From positions 80,766 to 144,765 of the forward strand of contig NZ_BMCF01000008.1 in assembly GCF_014635045.1 (NCBI RefSeq): a stretch of 64,000 bases of DNA. The letters run 5' to 3'. Source of the DNA: Staphylococcus nepalensis (GTDB lineage Bacteria; Bacillota; Bacilli; Staphylococcales; Staphylococcaceae). Position 1 is the stretch's first letter, and each line of letters begins with the position of its first letter. The position numbers were made by a program, and so were the translations under genes. The notes under the pieces are model-generated. The model had not been told where the DNA came from and did not search any database. It saw only the letters and a program-made list of their open reading frames with translations. This document shows positions 41,846-48,803 of this stretch, piece by piece.

Positions 41846-42310
41846 ATGGTGAAACATTTAATACCAACTGATCCATTCAAATTAAATAATAAGAAACTTC
41901 ACTTTAATGACTTTAAGAATTTAGAAATTGTTAACAAACCCATTTGTCACATCTATAAAACGCAGGGCAAGTATCACTATTTAGAAATAGACTTTATAAC
42001 ATGTGATTGGTGTTTGTCGGGTTTAGGACAGGCAACGCTGCAATCAAGGTTAAACACTGAATCAATCTTCTTGTGGTTAAGAGGATACAATTTGAAACTC
42101 AACTATAACAGTGTAGGGCATATGACAATATATTTACGTGGTGATCATTTAGCGATTAATTATTTACTAGATGAAATTAATAAACTCACTGCAGATGCTA
42201 AATATTGGCAGAAATACAGAGATGGTAAACGTATGTTAGAAATTGATAGAAATAGTCACTATGTTATGCCGACACACCATATTAAAGGTAATACACAGAA
42301 AATAAGTTAA
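41846..42310 (+). CDS. Island hypothetical protein, 154 aa
   Basis: Soluble protein with a mixed pattern: LEIDFITCDWCLSGLGQATLQSRLNTESIFLWLRGYNLKLNYNSVGHMTIYLRGDHLAINYLLDEINK. No known domain recognised; proteins with this layout appear after rep in staphylococcal islands as I recall, but that needs a search. GGAGG precedes the ATG. It opens the post-origin operon. Confidence 0.7.
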   Translation: MVKHLIPTDPFKLNNKKLHFNDFKNLEIVNKPICHIYKTQGKYHYLEIDFITCDWCLSGLGQATLQSRLNTESIFLWLRGYNLKLNYNSVGHMTIYLRGDHLAINYLLDEINKLTADAKYWQKYRDGKRMLEIDRNSHYVMPTHHIKGNTQKIS

Positions 42311-42322
42311 GGGAGTGTTTCC

Positions 42323-42532
42323 ATGAATCACAAACGGATAGCACATCAGATTCTAGCTCGTTTACCTACCCATGTGAACAATGTATCGAATAGATATATT
42401 AATTCATTGATTAAACAACACACTAGAAAAGAGAAAGACTTTAACGAAATAAAACGAATTATAAATCAAAATCGAAAGAAGGAATTTAATTATGACAAAA
42501 ACAGTACAAGACAATACAATCAATATCTTTGA
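42323..42532 (+). CDS. Basic small island protein, 69 aa
   Basis: Strongly basic, probably helical (HTRKEKDFNEIKRIINQNRKK), no recognised domain. AGGGAGTG lies 6 bases before the ATG, 12 bases after the previous gene. It overlaps the next gene by 41 bases. Confidence 0.6.
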   Translation: MNHKRIAHQILARLPTHVNNVSNRYINSLIKQHTRKEKDFNEIKRIINQNRKKEFNYDKNSTRQYNQYL

Positions 42533-43121
42533 TAACCAAATCTATGATAAAGGTGTTAGATCTAAAAAGCTCAAGCAAGAATATAATCAATTAACAGAAC
42601 GTATTAAAGATATCAGTCATAAAATAGAATATTATCGTAAAAATGACGATTATGCTGAAGCTACTAAATTGAAGAGACAACAGTCAGATTTAGAGAATGA
42701 GTTGGTAGAATTAGATGATAAATTGAACGAAGAAGATTTCAAAGTAACTGCTGAAGAATTTGAAGAGTTTTATAAGGCATACAACGGAGAAATGTCAGAA
42801 TTTAAGGCTGAACATCAAAAATTATCAGAAGAAATGAATAATAAGCTGAAAGAAGTTATGAAAGTATATCGCAAAATGGTCGAAAACAAAAATGAGGCAG
42901 GTCGCCGTGTTTCTCGTGAACAATATGTTAAACACGAAAAACTAGCGCCTAATGCAACTTACAATCATTATAAAGGGCAAATTTTCGACCATGAAGTTAA
43001 TTTGGATAAAGATAAGCATGATACAACGCCAAGAGGCTATGCATGGAAACTAGAGAAAGCATTAGATGCCGTTTCTCGTGATGAGTTCCAAAAATATCAC
43101 TATGGCCATAAACAGTGGTAA
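42492..43121 (+). CDS. Coiled-coil island protein, 209 aa
   Basis: Charged protein with a long heptad-like region (about 22-130: SKKLKQEYNQLTERIKDISHKIEYYRKNDDYAEATKLKRQ and on) and a distinct C-terminal part with YVKHEKLAPNATYNHYKGQIFDHEV. Highly hydrophilic, no membrane segment. AAGGAA precedes the ATG. Function unknown. Confidence 0.75.
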   Translation: MTKTVQDNTINIFDNQIYDKGVRSKKLKQEYNQLTERIKDISHKIEYYRKNDDYAEATKLKRQQSDLENELVELDDKLNEEDFKVTAEEFEEFYKAYNGEMSEFKAEHQKLSEEMNNKLKEVMKVYRKMVENKNEAGRRVSREQYVKHEKLAPNATYNHYKGQIFDHEVNLDKDKHDTTPRGYAWKLEKALDAVSRDEFQKYHYGHKQW

Positions 43122-43132
43122 GGAGGTAACCT

Positions 43133-43588
43133 ATGCTTAGAACAATTAAACAATCAGATCATAATATTAAATATAATAGCGCTAAGAATCGAATTACGTT
43201 TAAAGCACTAACAGAAGGTGCATCGGCTGAAATCAGCGATACAAAGGGTGCAGATACGACACATCAAAGTTTTAAATCTGTTGAGATAGGCAAAGGTGCT
43301 TTGAATGATGTTAAAGATAATGATAAATTGTGCGTGATGATGAATAACAATATGCAGGGAAATATACTCGCATCCATCTCAAGAGAGAACCTCATTGTTT
43401 TGAATAACAAAGGTATCTTAGGTATAGCAATAACTGTTGATGAAAGACCTATACTGAAAGAATTTGTGAAGTTGGTACAGCAGAACAAGATTAAGAGTGT
43501 ACAAATTTATTCAGATGCTTTAACAATTCACAATAACCATATTGAAAAAGTAAATAATATTCGTGCGATTTCTATTAATACTAAGTAG
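43133..43588 (+). CDS. Island hypothetical protein, 151 aa
   Basis: Soluble, beta-rich in appearance (VEIGKGALNDVKDNDKLCVMM, LIVLNNKGILGIAITVDERPILKEF, KSVQIYSDALTIHNNHIEKV). No domain recognised. AAGGAGGT precedes the ATG; 11 bases after the coiled-coil gene. Last intact gene before the non-coding stretch. Confidence 0.7.
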   Translation: MLRTIKQSDHNIKYNSAKNRITFKALTEGASAEISDTKGADTTHQSFKSVEIGKGALNDVKDNDKLCVMMNNNMQGNILASISRENLIVLNNKGILGIAITVDERPILKEFVKLVQQNKIKSVQIYSDALTIHNNHIEKVNNIRAISINTK

Positions 43589-43649
43589 TGAGAAGTGGCT
43601 TTATGATAGCGTTCATGTTATAATATAGATATTGAAGATATTTTAAATC

Positions 43650-43675
43650 TTTAATACTGAGCGCTCAATATTAAA
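43650..43675. promoter_or_regulatory. 26-bp palindrome
   Basis: TTTAATA and GAGC are mirrored by GCTC and TATTAAA around the centre at 43662/43663, with only a two-base mismatch on each side. It lies 60 bases after the last gene of the post-origin operon and could be a protein-binding site or RNA stem. Confidence 0.45.
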
Positions 43676-43755
43676 GTCTAAATTAGCCATTGGGTATATT
43701 ACTCCTTATTATTTTCATTAGGTTCTAGTTCTGTGTAATCTTGTGCACGTTGACG

Positions 43756-43791
43756 AAGGCCATCACTATTTTATTGGTGGTGGTCTTTTCT
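43756..43791 (+). terminator. Terminator of the post-origin operon
   Basis: AAGGCCATCAC pairs with GGTGGTGGTCTT using G-U pairs, followed by TTCTT. An isolated iteron-like TGTGCACG occurs just before it at 43742-43749. Confidence 0.65.
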
Positions 43792-43806
43792 TATAAGTAA
43801 CCAGAT

Positions 43807-43998
43807 AGGCTAGATGAAAGTAAGGCTATGTTAGATGGGGCAGATGTATATAAAGCGTATCAATATATTAAAGGTATAGTTATAAATAGACTGCACAATT
43901 AAGGACACAGTGATTAAGCTACCTATATTAAAGGTCAGGCTATTAAACACACAGTTAATAAGGTTGCTGCTTTAAGTGTGAGGATTAGATCCAACTAA
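43807..43998 (+). pseudogene. Decayed reading frame with two in-frame stops
   Basis: One frame reads LDESKAMLDGADVYKAYQYI and on to a TAA at 43900, then a short piece, a second TAA at 43915, then TYIKGQAIKHTVNKVAALS to a stop at 43996. The amino-acid texture is protein-like and both stops are in the same frame, suggesting a dead gene. No family recognised. Confidence 0.35.
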
Positions 43999-44763
43999 TA
44001 AGATAGTTCATCTAGAAGTTTCATTGTGATTGTTCATCAACATTCAAAAAGAAGAAACAAATTGTAATTGTTATTTGATTTCGAATTAAGAATGATTAAT
44101 CAATTAAGATTAATTGTTTAAGTTAATTCATTTGTTGATGTTCTTCTGTTAAGTTTCATTGATGATTGAGCTCAGAAGATAAAACTTTTAGTTGAAGATA
44201 AATGATTTCTGTTGTTGAATCAATTCAATTGTGAAGTTCAATCATTAAATTATAATTGTTGAATCCAAAAGTAAATTGAGATTTGAATTACAAAAAGTTT
44301 GTGAGAATAAATTTAAAAAGTAAATCGAAAACTAAATTAAGTTTCTGACTTCAAATAATAAAAATAAATATTAATTATTGTTATTAGATTAGATGATAAG
44401 TAACAACAATATGAGAAGCACAAACGAGTTACTAATCGTTATGACTAAGCGTGAATGGTTTGCTTATATACAATGGTGTTTGTAGCCATTTAGAGAGTGA
44501 TACAGCTCATGTATAGATGATTATATATTAAGTGTTACAAACTGTTATATGAGGCCTGAAAGCTATTTAAATAGATAGATTAAAAGTGAATAAATAGGCT
44601 GATTAAAAGCGAAGTTTTTAGCGATAAATATAATTGAATAAAGTAAGTGTGAATTAAATACTATGAATAAATTTAATGGGATAGATAATTTAATCGGGCA
44701 GTGAAAATAATACTGGAGATTATAAAAAAGAAAATGAAATTTGAAAAAAATAATTTCTAATTT
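43999..44763. other. AT-rich non-coding stretch in the island
   Basis: About 760 bases with no supportable gene on either strand. It is dominated by short A/T words such as GTTGAATC, AATTGTGAA and GATTAAT. A 24-codon frame from 44411 (ending CIQWCL-like at TAG 44485) has no ribosome site. It lies where SaPIs carry capsid-remodelling genes, so loss by decay is possible. Confidence 0.45.
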
Positions 44764-44764
44764 T

Positions 44765-44799
44765 AAAGGGGGGCGTTGAATTTGCGCCCAGCCTTTTTG
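44765..44799 (+). terminator. GC-rich hairpin upstream of terS
   Basis: GGGCG and GCGCCC with an outer AAAGG/CCTTTTT pair, followed by TTTTT. It probably ends an upstream transcript; the unusually GC-rich patch could alternatively be part of a packaging site. Confidence 0.6.
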
Positions 44800-44858
44800 A
44801 AAACGAATTAAACGAGCCCGTCTTAAACGTAACCAAAAGTTGAAAAGAAAAGGTAAAA

Positions 44859-44981
44859 ATGCGGGAAATAAAGAAGTCAATTCGGGAAATAATAGCGAGT
44901 TTTAAGGACGTGGTATTTTACGACCCCACAATAACTACTAAATTTAAAAATCAAGTCAAAATAAAGGGAGATGACATATGA
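44859..44981 (+). CDS. Putative 40-aa protein overlapping terS
   Basis: ATG 44859 has AAAAGG 5 bases ahead. The basic product (begins MREIKKSIREIIASFKDVVF, ends KIKGDDI) stops at TGA 44979, overlapping the terS ATG as ATGA, the arrangement seen for the following genes too. No family recognised; it may serve mainly to couple translation into terS. Confidence 0.4.
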   Translation: MREIKKSIREIIASFKDVVFYDPTITTKFKNQVKIKGDDI

Positions 44982-45460
44982 TGGCACAAAGAAAATTGTT
45001 ATCACAACAGAAAAGTAGACTAACGAAAGAAGCTCAGGACAAAAAGCGAGATACAGAAAAAGCAATGCGACAACTCACATCTTTAACACCAGAACCACCA
45101 GAATGGTTAGATGATACAGCCACAGATGAATGGCATAGAATTTATCCATTACTAGAAGAATTGCCCGTTGCTAGTCTTGATCTAATGCTTGTTAGTACAT
45201 ATTGCCAAGCTTATTCTGATTATATCAATGCTACAAAGCGTATGAACAATAGCGATGTGATTATAGAAACTGAACGTGGTACAAAGTTAAATCAGAATCA
45301 CACCATTAAACGTGATGCATTATCACAGTTAAATAGTATTGCCCCTAAGTTAGGTTTAACAGTCGAATCGAGATTAAAGATATTGGAACCTAAGCAAGAG
45401 GTTAAAAATGATAAATCAATTTTCGATATTTTCGGTATGGATGATGACGATGATGAATGA
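44978..45460 (+). CDS. terS: P27-family small terminase subunit
   Basis: DNA-recognition subunit of the packaging terminase, 160 residues. Family features: LTPEPPEWLDDTATDEWHRIYPLLEELPVASLDLMLVSTYCQAYSDYINATKRM, then RDALSQLNSIAPKLGLTVESRLKI, and an acidic tail DDDDDE. With no large terminase or capsid genes here, it would redirect helper-phage packaging to island DNA as SaPI TerS does. The P27/Terminase_4 type is usual in cos-type phages. AAGGGAGATGA precedes the ATG; the second ATG three bases on is also possible. Confidence 0.9.
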   Translation: MMAQRKLLSQQKSRLTKEAQDKKRDTEKAMRQLTSLTPEPPEWLDDTATDEWHRIYPLLEELPVASLDLMLVSTYCQAYSDYINATKRMNNSDVIIETERGTKLNQNHTIKRDALSQLNSIAPKLGLTVESRLKILEPKQEVKNDKSIFDIFGMDDDDDE

Positions 45461-45486
45461 ATTATAAAGTTCTAGGGAGGTCTATT

Positions 45487-46023
45487 ATGGTTTTAAAGAG
45501 AAGTAAAAACATTCTATGGTATTACGAAGAACCTAAAATTACAGAGTACGAACTCCTAACACAATACTCACCGATGATGATTAACAGTAAAATTCGCACT
45601 ATACAAGAACAGATTGATGCGATGTATCATTTGAACATGAGTCATATGTCTTGCGACGAGGTTGAGGGCGTAATAACTGTGTCATACCCTCTAGAGAAAT
45701 TAGTGCTATGGATAATACAACAAAAAGATGAGCTTGATCGTTTTAAACGTAATAGTACTAAGAAACTCAATTTATTGAAAAAAATCATTCATAGCTATAC
45801 ACCCAGAGAACAAAATGAAGTAATGAGATACTTTAAATCTAATGGTAGTGACAAACCACATAATACGATAGATAAGCTGCAAGAAGATTTATATAAGATA
45901 CACCATCACAAGCGTCTAGAACGCAATAAACAGTGTCAAAAAGAGAATGAAATAATATATCAAAACTTTTTAGTAGAAACAAAAGCGTCATTAAATCAAG
46001 AACGTGAGGAGTTAGTTATATGA
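45487..46023 (+). CDS. Island protein, 178 aa, RinA/DUF1492-like in character
   Basis: Helical, charged protein; the middle region (EKLVLWIIQQKDELDRFKRNSTKKLNLLKKIIHSYTPREQNEVMRYFKSNG) resembles phage late-transcription regulators of the RinA/ArpU type in layout, with a long helix then a possible HTH. That is inference. GGGAGGT lies 6 bases before ATG 45487; a start at 45457 overlapping the terS stop is also possible. Ends in ATGA overlap with the next gene. Confidence 0.68.
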   Translation: MVLKRSKNILWYYEEPKITEYELLTQYSPMMINSKIRTIQEQIDAMYHLNMSHMSCDEVEGVITVSYPLEKLVLWIIQQKDELDRFKRNSTKKLNLLKKIIHSYTPREQNEVMRYFKSNGSDKPHNTIDKLQEDLYKIHHHKRLERNKQCQKENEIIYQNFLVETKASLNQEREELVI

Positions 46024-46334
46024 CAGATGTAGACTTTCCAATTTTAGAACGATATATGCGCAATTATCATAGCATGGTAGAGACTTATAAGAACGAATCT
46101 CAGGATATAGATGAAATTCAATATATGAACTTAAAAGCGATTGTAAAAGGTATTACAGAGGTATACAACAATAGCCAAATAAAAGTACAACAGATTATTA
46201 AATTGTCATGGTGGGACGATAACAACTATCCAGAGAACGTTATAGCTGATGTGATAGGCATAAGTGAATTAACATTAAGGCATGCTAAAGAGGTTATATT
46301 AAAACGTGTTGCAAAGGCAGTAGAGTATGTATGA
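46020..46334 (+). CDS. Putative HTH regulator, 104 aa
   Basis: C-terminal part reads NYPENVIADVIGISELTLRHAKEVILKRVAKAVEYV, a credible helix-turn-helix with a recognition helix around TLRHAKEVI. The N-terminal half is helical. It overlaps both neighbours by 4 bases (ATGA), so all three genes after terS are translated as a unit. Family not identified. Confidence 0.65.
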   Translation: MTDVDFPILERYMRNYHSMVETYKNESQDIDEIQYMNLKAIVKGITEVYNNSQIKVQQIIKLSWWDDNNYPENVIADVIGISELTLRHAKEVILKRVAKAVEYV

Positions 46335-46672
46335 GGTACGATAAGAAAACTGTTAAACAGTTTATATTAAACTACCATAAGACAATAGATAACAGTAAAG
46401 AGTGTGACGAGGATACAAGTATTGATGACTTCTTTAGTGTGAATAGTCAAGTTGATGTAGAGCCTATAGAAGAGAACAATGTTGAAGAAAGCATATTTTA
46501 TAACGAAATAGAAACACTAGTTGAGAAAGCAGCCACAGATAAAGAGTTTTGTATATTCTGGCTATTAGCAGAAGGTAAGACTTATAAAGAAGTTGGACGT
46601 ATATTTGAAGTATCTGGTGAGAGAGTGAGACAAGTATTTGATAGGGTGTTGGATAAAATAGTGGAAGGGTAG
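46331..46672 (+). CDS. Sigma-70 region 4-like regulator, 113 aa
   Basis: An acidic N-terminal half (residues 20-55) is followed by an HTH of sigma-region-4 form: FCIFWLLAEGKTYKEVGRIFEVSGERVRQVFDRVLDKIVEG, with the conserved GERVRQV recognition helix. It may act as an activator or sigma-like factor for terS or cargo genes; this is inference. Last of three overlapping genes after terS. Confidence 0.72.
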   Translation: MRYDKKTVKQFILNYHKTIDNSKECDEDTSIDDFFSVNSQVDVEPIEENNVEESIFYNEIETLVEKAATDKEFCIFWLLAEGKTYKEVGRIFEVSGERVRQVFDRVLDKIVEG

Positions 46673-46699
46673 GCACTTATGTGTTTGCCTTTTTTTATG
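46669..46699 (+). terminator. Terminator of the terS operon
   Basis: AGGCA pairs with TGCCT around a short loop starting at the last stop codon, followed by TTTTTTT. Confidence 0.75.
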
Positions 46700-46807
46700 T
46701 TATCATTAAAAAATTGTTGCGAGGCTCAACGTCAATAAACCAATTGGAATAAAGCAATAAAAATTTGTGTAGAATATATTAAAATTTAGTTTTGGAGGAC
46801 TGATATT

Positions 46808-47308
46808 ATGGCTGTTGTTATATTGATTAGAGGTAATTCTGGTAGTGGTAAATCAGTTGTAGCTAGAGAATTACATAGTATTTTAGGGCAAGGTAATCTT
46901 TTGATTTCTCAAGATAATGTAAGGAGAGAAATGCTTAATGTTAGAGATAAACCTAATAATTTAGCGATTGCTCTTATAGAAAATATATTAAGTTATGGTA
47001 TTTCTAATTGTGACTATGTAATTTTGGAGGGGATTTTAGCTGAAAATAAATATGGTATTATGTTGAGAAATTCATTGAAACAAGCAGATAAAGTATTAGC
47101 TTATTATTATGATTTATCTTTTGAAGAAACTTTAAAAAGGCATGAATCTAAGGAGTTTACTGATTTTGGAGAAATGGAAATGAGATCTTGGTTTACGCCT
47201 AAAGATTTTATTGGTTTGGAGAATGAAAAAGCTATAAAAGAAGATGTTACTAAAGATGAAATGATTAAAAATATACTTGAAGATTTGGGTTTGAATGAAA
47301 CGAGTTGA
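46808..47308 (+). CDS. P-loop kinase family protein (AAA_33-like)
   Basis: A 166-residue P-loop protein: Walker A GNSGSGKS (9-16), ISQDNVRREML (lid/acceptor Asp region), CDYVILEGILAENKYG, and YYYDLSFEETLKRHESKE. This resembles small kinases related to chloramphenicol phosphotransferase, zeta toxin and shikimate kinase-like enzymes. Substrate unknown; a small-molecule phosphotransferase role is plausible. TTGGAGG precedes the ATG. Monocistronic cargo gene between the terS operon and the terminator cluster. Confidence 0.78.
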   Translation: MAVVILIRGNSGSGKSVVARELHSILGQGNLLISQDNVRREMLNVRDKPNNLAIALIENILSYGISNCDYVILEGILAENKYGIMLRNSLKQADKVLAYYYDLSFEETLKRHESKEFTDFGEMEMRSWFTPKDFIGLENEKAIKEDVTKDEMIKNILEDLGLNETS

Positions 47309-47366
47309 AACGCGTTTCTGCTTGTCTTGATACTAACATAAATATATAAGTGAATATATTGCTTGT

Positions 47367-47402
47367 AGGGTAGGCACGTAGATGTGTCTGCCCTGTTTTT
47401 TG
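47367..47402 (+). terminator. Cluster terminator 1
   Basis: AGGGTAGGCAC pairs with GTGTCTGCCCT by two G-U pairs, then TTTTTT. It probably ends the kinase transcript. Confidence 0.75.
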
Positions 47403-47415
47403 TGCGTAAATGTAG

Positions 47416-47421
47416 TATAAT
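47416..47421 (+). promoter_or_regulatory. Possible -10 element in the terminator cluster
   Basis: TATAAT in TGTAGTATAATGAACG between terminators 1 and 2, but without a convincing -35. A transcript from here would be about 100 bases long and end at terminator 2. Confidence 0.3.
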
Positions 47422-47497
47422 GAACGTACTAACAAGGTTAAAAGTTTCCTTTTTATTGTTATCATCTCGGGTCTAGTCAACCCAACATAATTTTTAA

Positions 47498-47530
47498 AAC
47501 CACTCAGCTAGTCACTGGGTGGTTATTTTT
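47498..47530 (+). terminator. Cluster terminator 2
   Basis: AACCACTCAG (47498-47507) pairs with CTGGGTGGTT (47515-47524), then ATTTTT. Confidence 0.8.
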
Positions 47531-47588
47531 ATGTTTTTATGATACAATTTTAGTGGTTTTCTTGGGAATTTTCTTGAAAATGTTTTAC

Positions 47589-47619
47589 AGACAGTCGTTA
47601 ATTCGGCTGTCTCTTTTTT
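47589..47619 (+). terminator. Cluster terminator 3
   Basis: AGACAG (47589-47594) pairs with CTGTCT (47607-47612), then CTTTTTT. Confidence 0.75.
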
Positions 47620-47654
47620 ACGTCTAAATAGAAAAGTAAGAAAAGAGTTGCTAC

Positions 47655-47720
47655 ATGACAATTGGAAATTCAGCAGGTAATGGTAAATGTGCAGGCGATG
47701 CATGGGGCAATTTTAGTTAA
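47655..47720 (+). CDS. Possible 21-aa peptide
   Basis: ATG 47655, with AAAAGAG about 7 bases upstream, opens MTIGNSAGNGKCAGDAWGN plus two residues before TAA. Gly/Ala/Asn-rich, one Cys. No family recognised; weak support. Confidence 0.25.
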   Translation: MTIGNSAGNGKCAGDAWGNFS

Positions 47721-47802
47721 AGATAGTGTTATTAAAAATAATATGTTATCGTTTGTATAGATATTTGACAAAATATCTTTTTAAATCAGAGACAGTGTAG
47801 GC

Positions 47803-47831
47803 GACACCTCGTAAAGAGGTGTCTTTTTTTG
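47803..47831 (+). terminator. Cluster terminator 4
   Basis: GACACCTC (47803-47810) pairs with GAGGTGTC (47816-47823), then TTTTTTT. Confidence 0.85.
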
Positions 47832-47886
47832 GTATAAAAATAGTAGTTAGTTAATACTGCTGACCATATTAAGTTCTTATCACACT

Positions 47887-47921
47887 GAGTAGGCACATGT
47901 CCCGTCTCTGCTCTTTTTTTA
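47887..47921 (+). terminator. Cluster terminator 5
   Basis: GAGTAG pairs with CTGCTC (one G-U) across a 15-base loop, followed by TTTTTTT. Weaker stem than its neighbours. Confidence 0.55.
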
Positions 47922-48006
47922 TTTGATTAAACTGCAAAATATATGTTAAATTATAAATAGGCTTTCAAGCCACGCAAACCACTGTGATTGGCCTTAAAAT
48001 ATATTC

Positions 48007-48033
48007 AGCGTCTCTTTACGAGGCGCTTTTTTA
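48007..48033. terminator. Cluster terminator 6, shared with the minus-strand gene
   Basis: AGCGTCTC (48007-48014) pairs with GAGGCGCT (48020-48027), then TTTTT on the plus strand. It touches the stop codon of the leftward 59-aa gene and could also end that transcript. Confidence 0.8.
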
Positions 48034-48210
48034 TTTATTTAAAAACTCATTCAGTGTAGGATTATTGTCTTCTTTTTCAATAATATCCTCTATATTTTCG
48101 GCGTCATCTTCTTTTGAACTTATAACTTCATCTTCTATTAAACTTTCAACCCTATTTTCTACTTCTTTTGTGTTCCAACCTATTTTGTCGATTTCTTTTT
48201 TGTAGTTCAT
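48031..48210 (-). CDS. Small acidic island protein, 59 aa
   Basis: A minus-strand gene: MNYKKEIDKIGWNTKEVENR, then an acidic helical run VESLIEDEVISSKEDDAENIE and on to NEFLNK. A textbook ribosome site AAGGAGG lies 6 bases before the ATG. No family recognised. Its acidity could suit a protein-protein or DNA-mimic role, which is speculation. A 74-residue frame on the opposite strand here lacks a ribosome site and is its shadow. Confidence 0.68.
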   Translation of the reverse strand: MNYKKEIDKIGWNTKEVENRVESLIEDEVISSKEDDAENIEDIIEKEDNNPTLNEFLNK

Positions 48211-48278
48211 ATATAACCTCCTTGATTATCTAATTGGTACAACAAATTAACTATATAACATATATAGGAATAAAGATA

Positions 48279-48339
48279 TAAAACCGATCCATAAGGAAAC
48301 GCATTTTAACATATGCGTTAATTGGGCTACGGTTTTATA
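48279..48339. ncRNA. Nested perfect inverted repeats, possible structured RNA
   Basis: Outer arms ATAAAACCG (48279-48287) and CGGTTTTAT (48331-48339) enclose inner arms AACGCAT (48299-48305) and ATGCGTT (48314-48320), all perfect. No T-run follows on the plus strand. On the minus strand it lies 69 bases upstream of the 59-aa gene, possibly in its leader. Confidence 0.4.
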
Positions 48340-48588
48340 AAAGAAAAGATAAAAAATACATAAACTAAAAAGGTTATTTTTTTGAGTTTAAACATAAAAA
48401 TAAGTGGAACATTACTATTGAATCACTAATTGGTAATCATCTTAATTACACCTCTATATTCCTGCTATTATTTTAGGATTCCTCTATCTTTTTTAATAGT
48501 AGGGATATTCCTATAAAAAGTGCATTTTTATTCCCATTTATTTATTTTTTCAACTTTTAGGTTTGAGTATAAAATAATAGGGGATATT

Positions 48589-48717
48589 ATGATTATACTC
48601 CCAAACATTAATTATACTCAATTAGATCACTACATCCTCTTTTTATTATTTTTAAGTCTCCCGCTTTTACTTATAATTAGGGGATGTTTTGGCGTGCAAA
48701 ATAATTATTACATATAA
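48589..48717 (+). CDS. Small single-span membrane peptide, 42 aa
   Basis: ATG 48589 has AGGGGAT 5 bases ahead. The peptide has one hydrophobic segment (YILFLLFLSLPLLLII, about 15-30) followed by RGCFGVQNNYYI. Size and topology recall type I toxin peptides or phage membrane peptides, but no specific family is recognised. The longer frame starting at 48520 has no ribosome site. Confidence 0.5.
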   Translation: MIILPNINYTQLDHYILFLLFLSLPLLLIIRGCFGVQNNYYI

Positions 48718-48749
48718 AACTAGATTAATTTAAAAGATATTGTGGAGAT

Positions 48750-48778
48750 AAAATAAAAAGGGCATAGTTAAACGCCCA
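48750..48778 (-). terminator. Terminator of the lipoprotein gene
   Basis: Minus-strand GGGCG and GCCC pair around a short loop, followed by TTTTTATTTT, about 26 bases beyond the stop. Confidence 0.75.
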
Positions 48779-48803
48779 TGTAAAAATATGTTAAATAGAA
48801 TTA

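Noticed and set aside
44563..44880. 105-codon frame on the minus strand in the island gap
   Set aside because: No ribosome site, Phe/Leu-rich composition expected from A-rich plus-strand DNA, and it runs across the terS-side hairpin.
47984..48205. 73-codon plus-strand frame
   Set aside because: Ser/Phe-rich shadow of the minus-strand 59-aa gene, which has a textbook ribosome site; it also crosses terminator 6.
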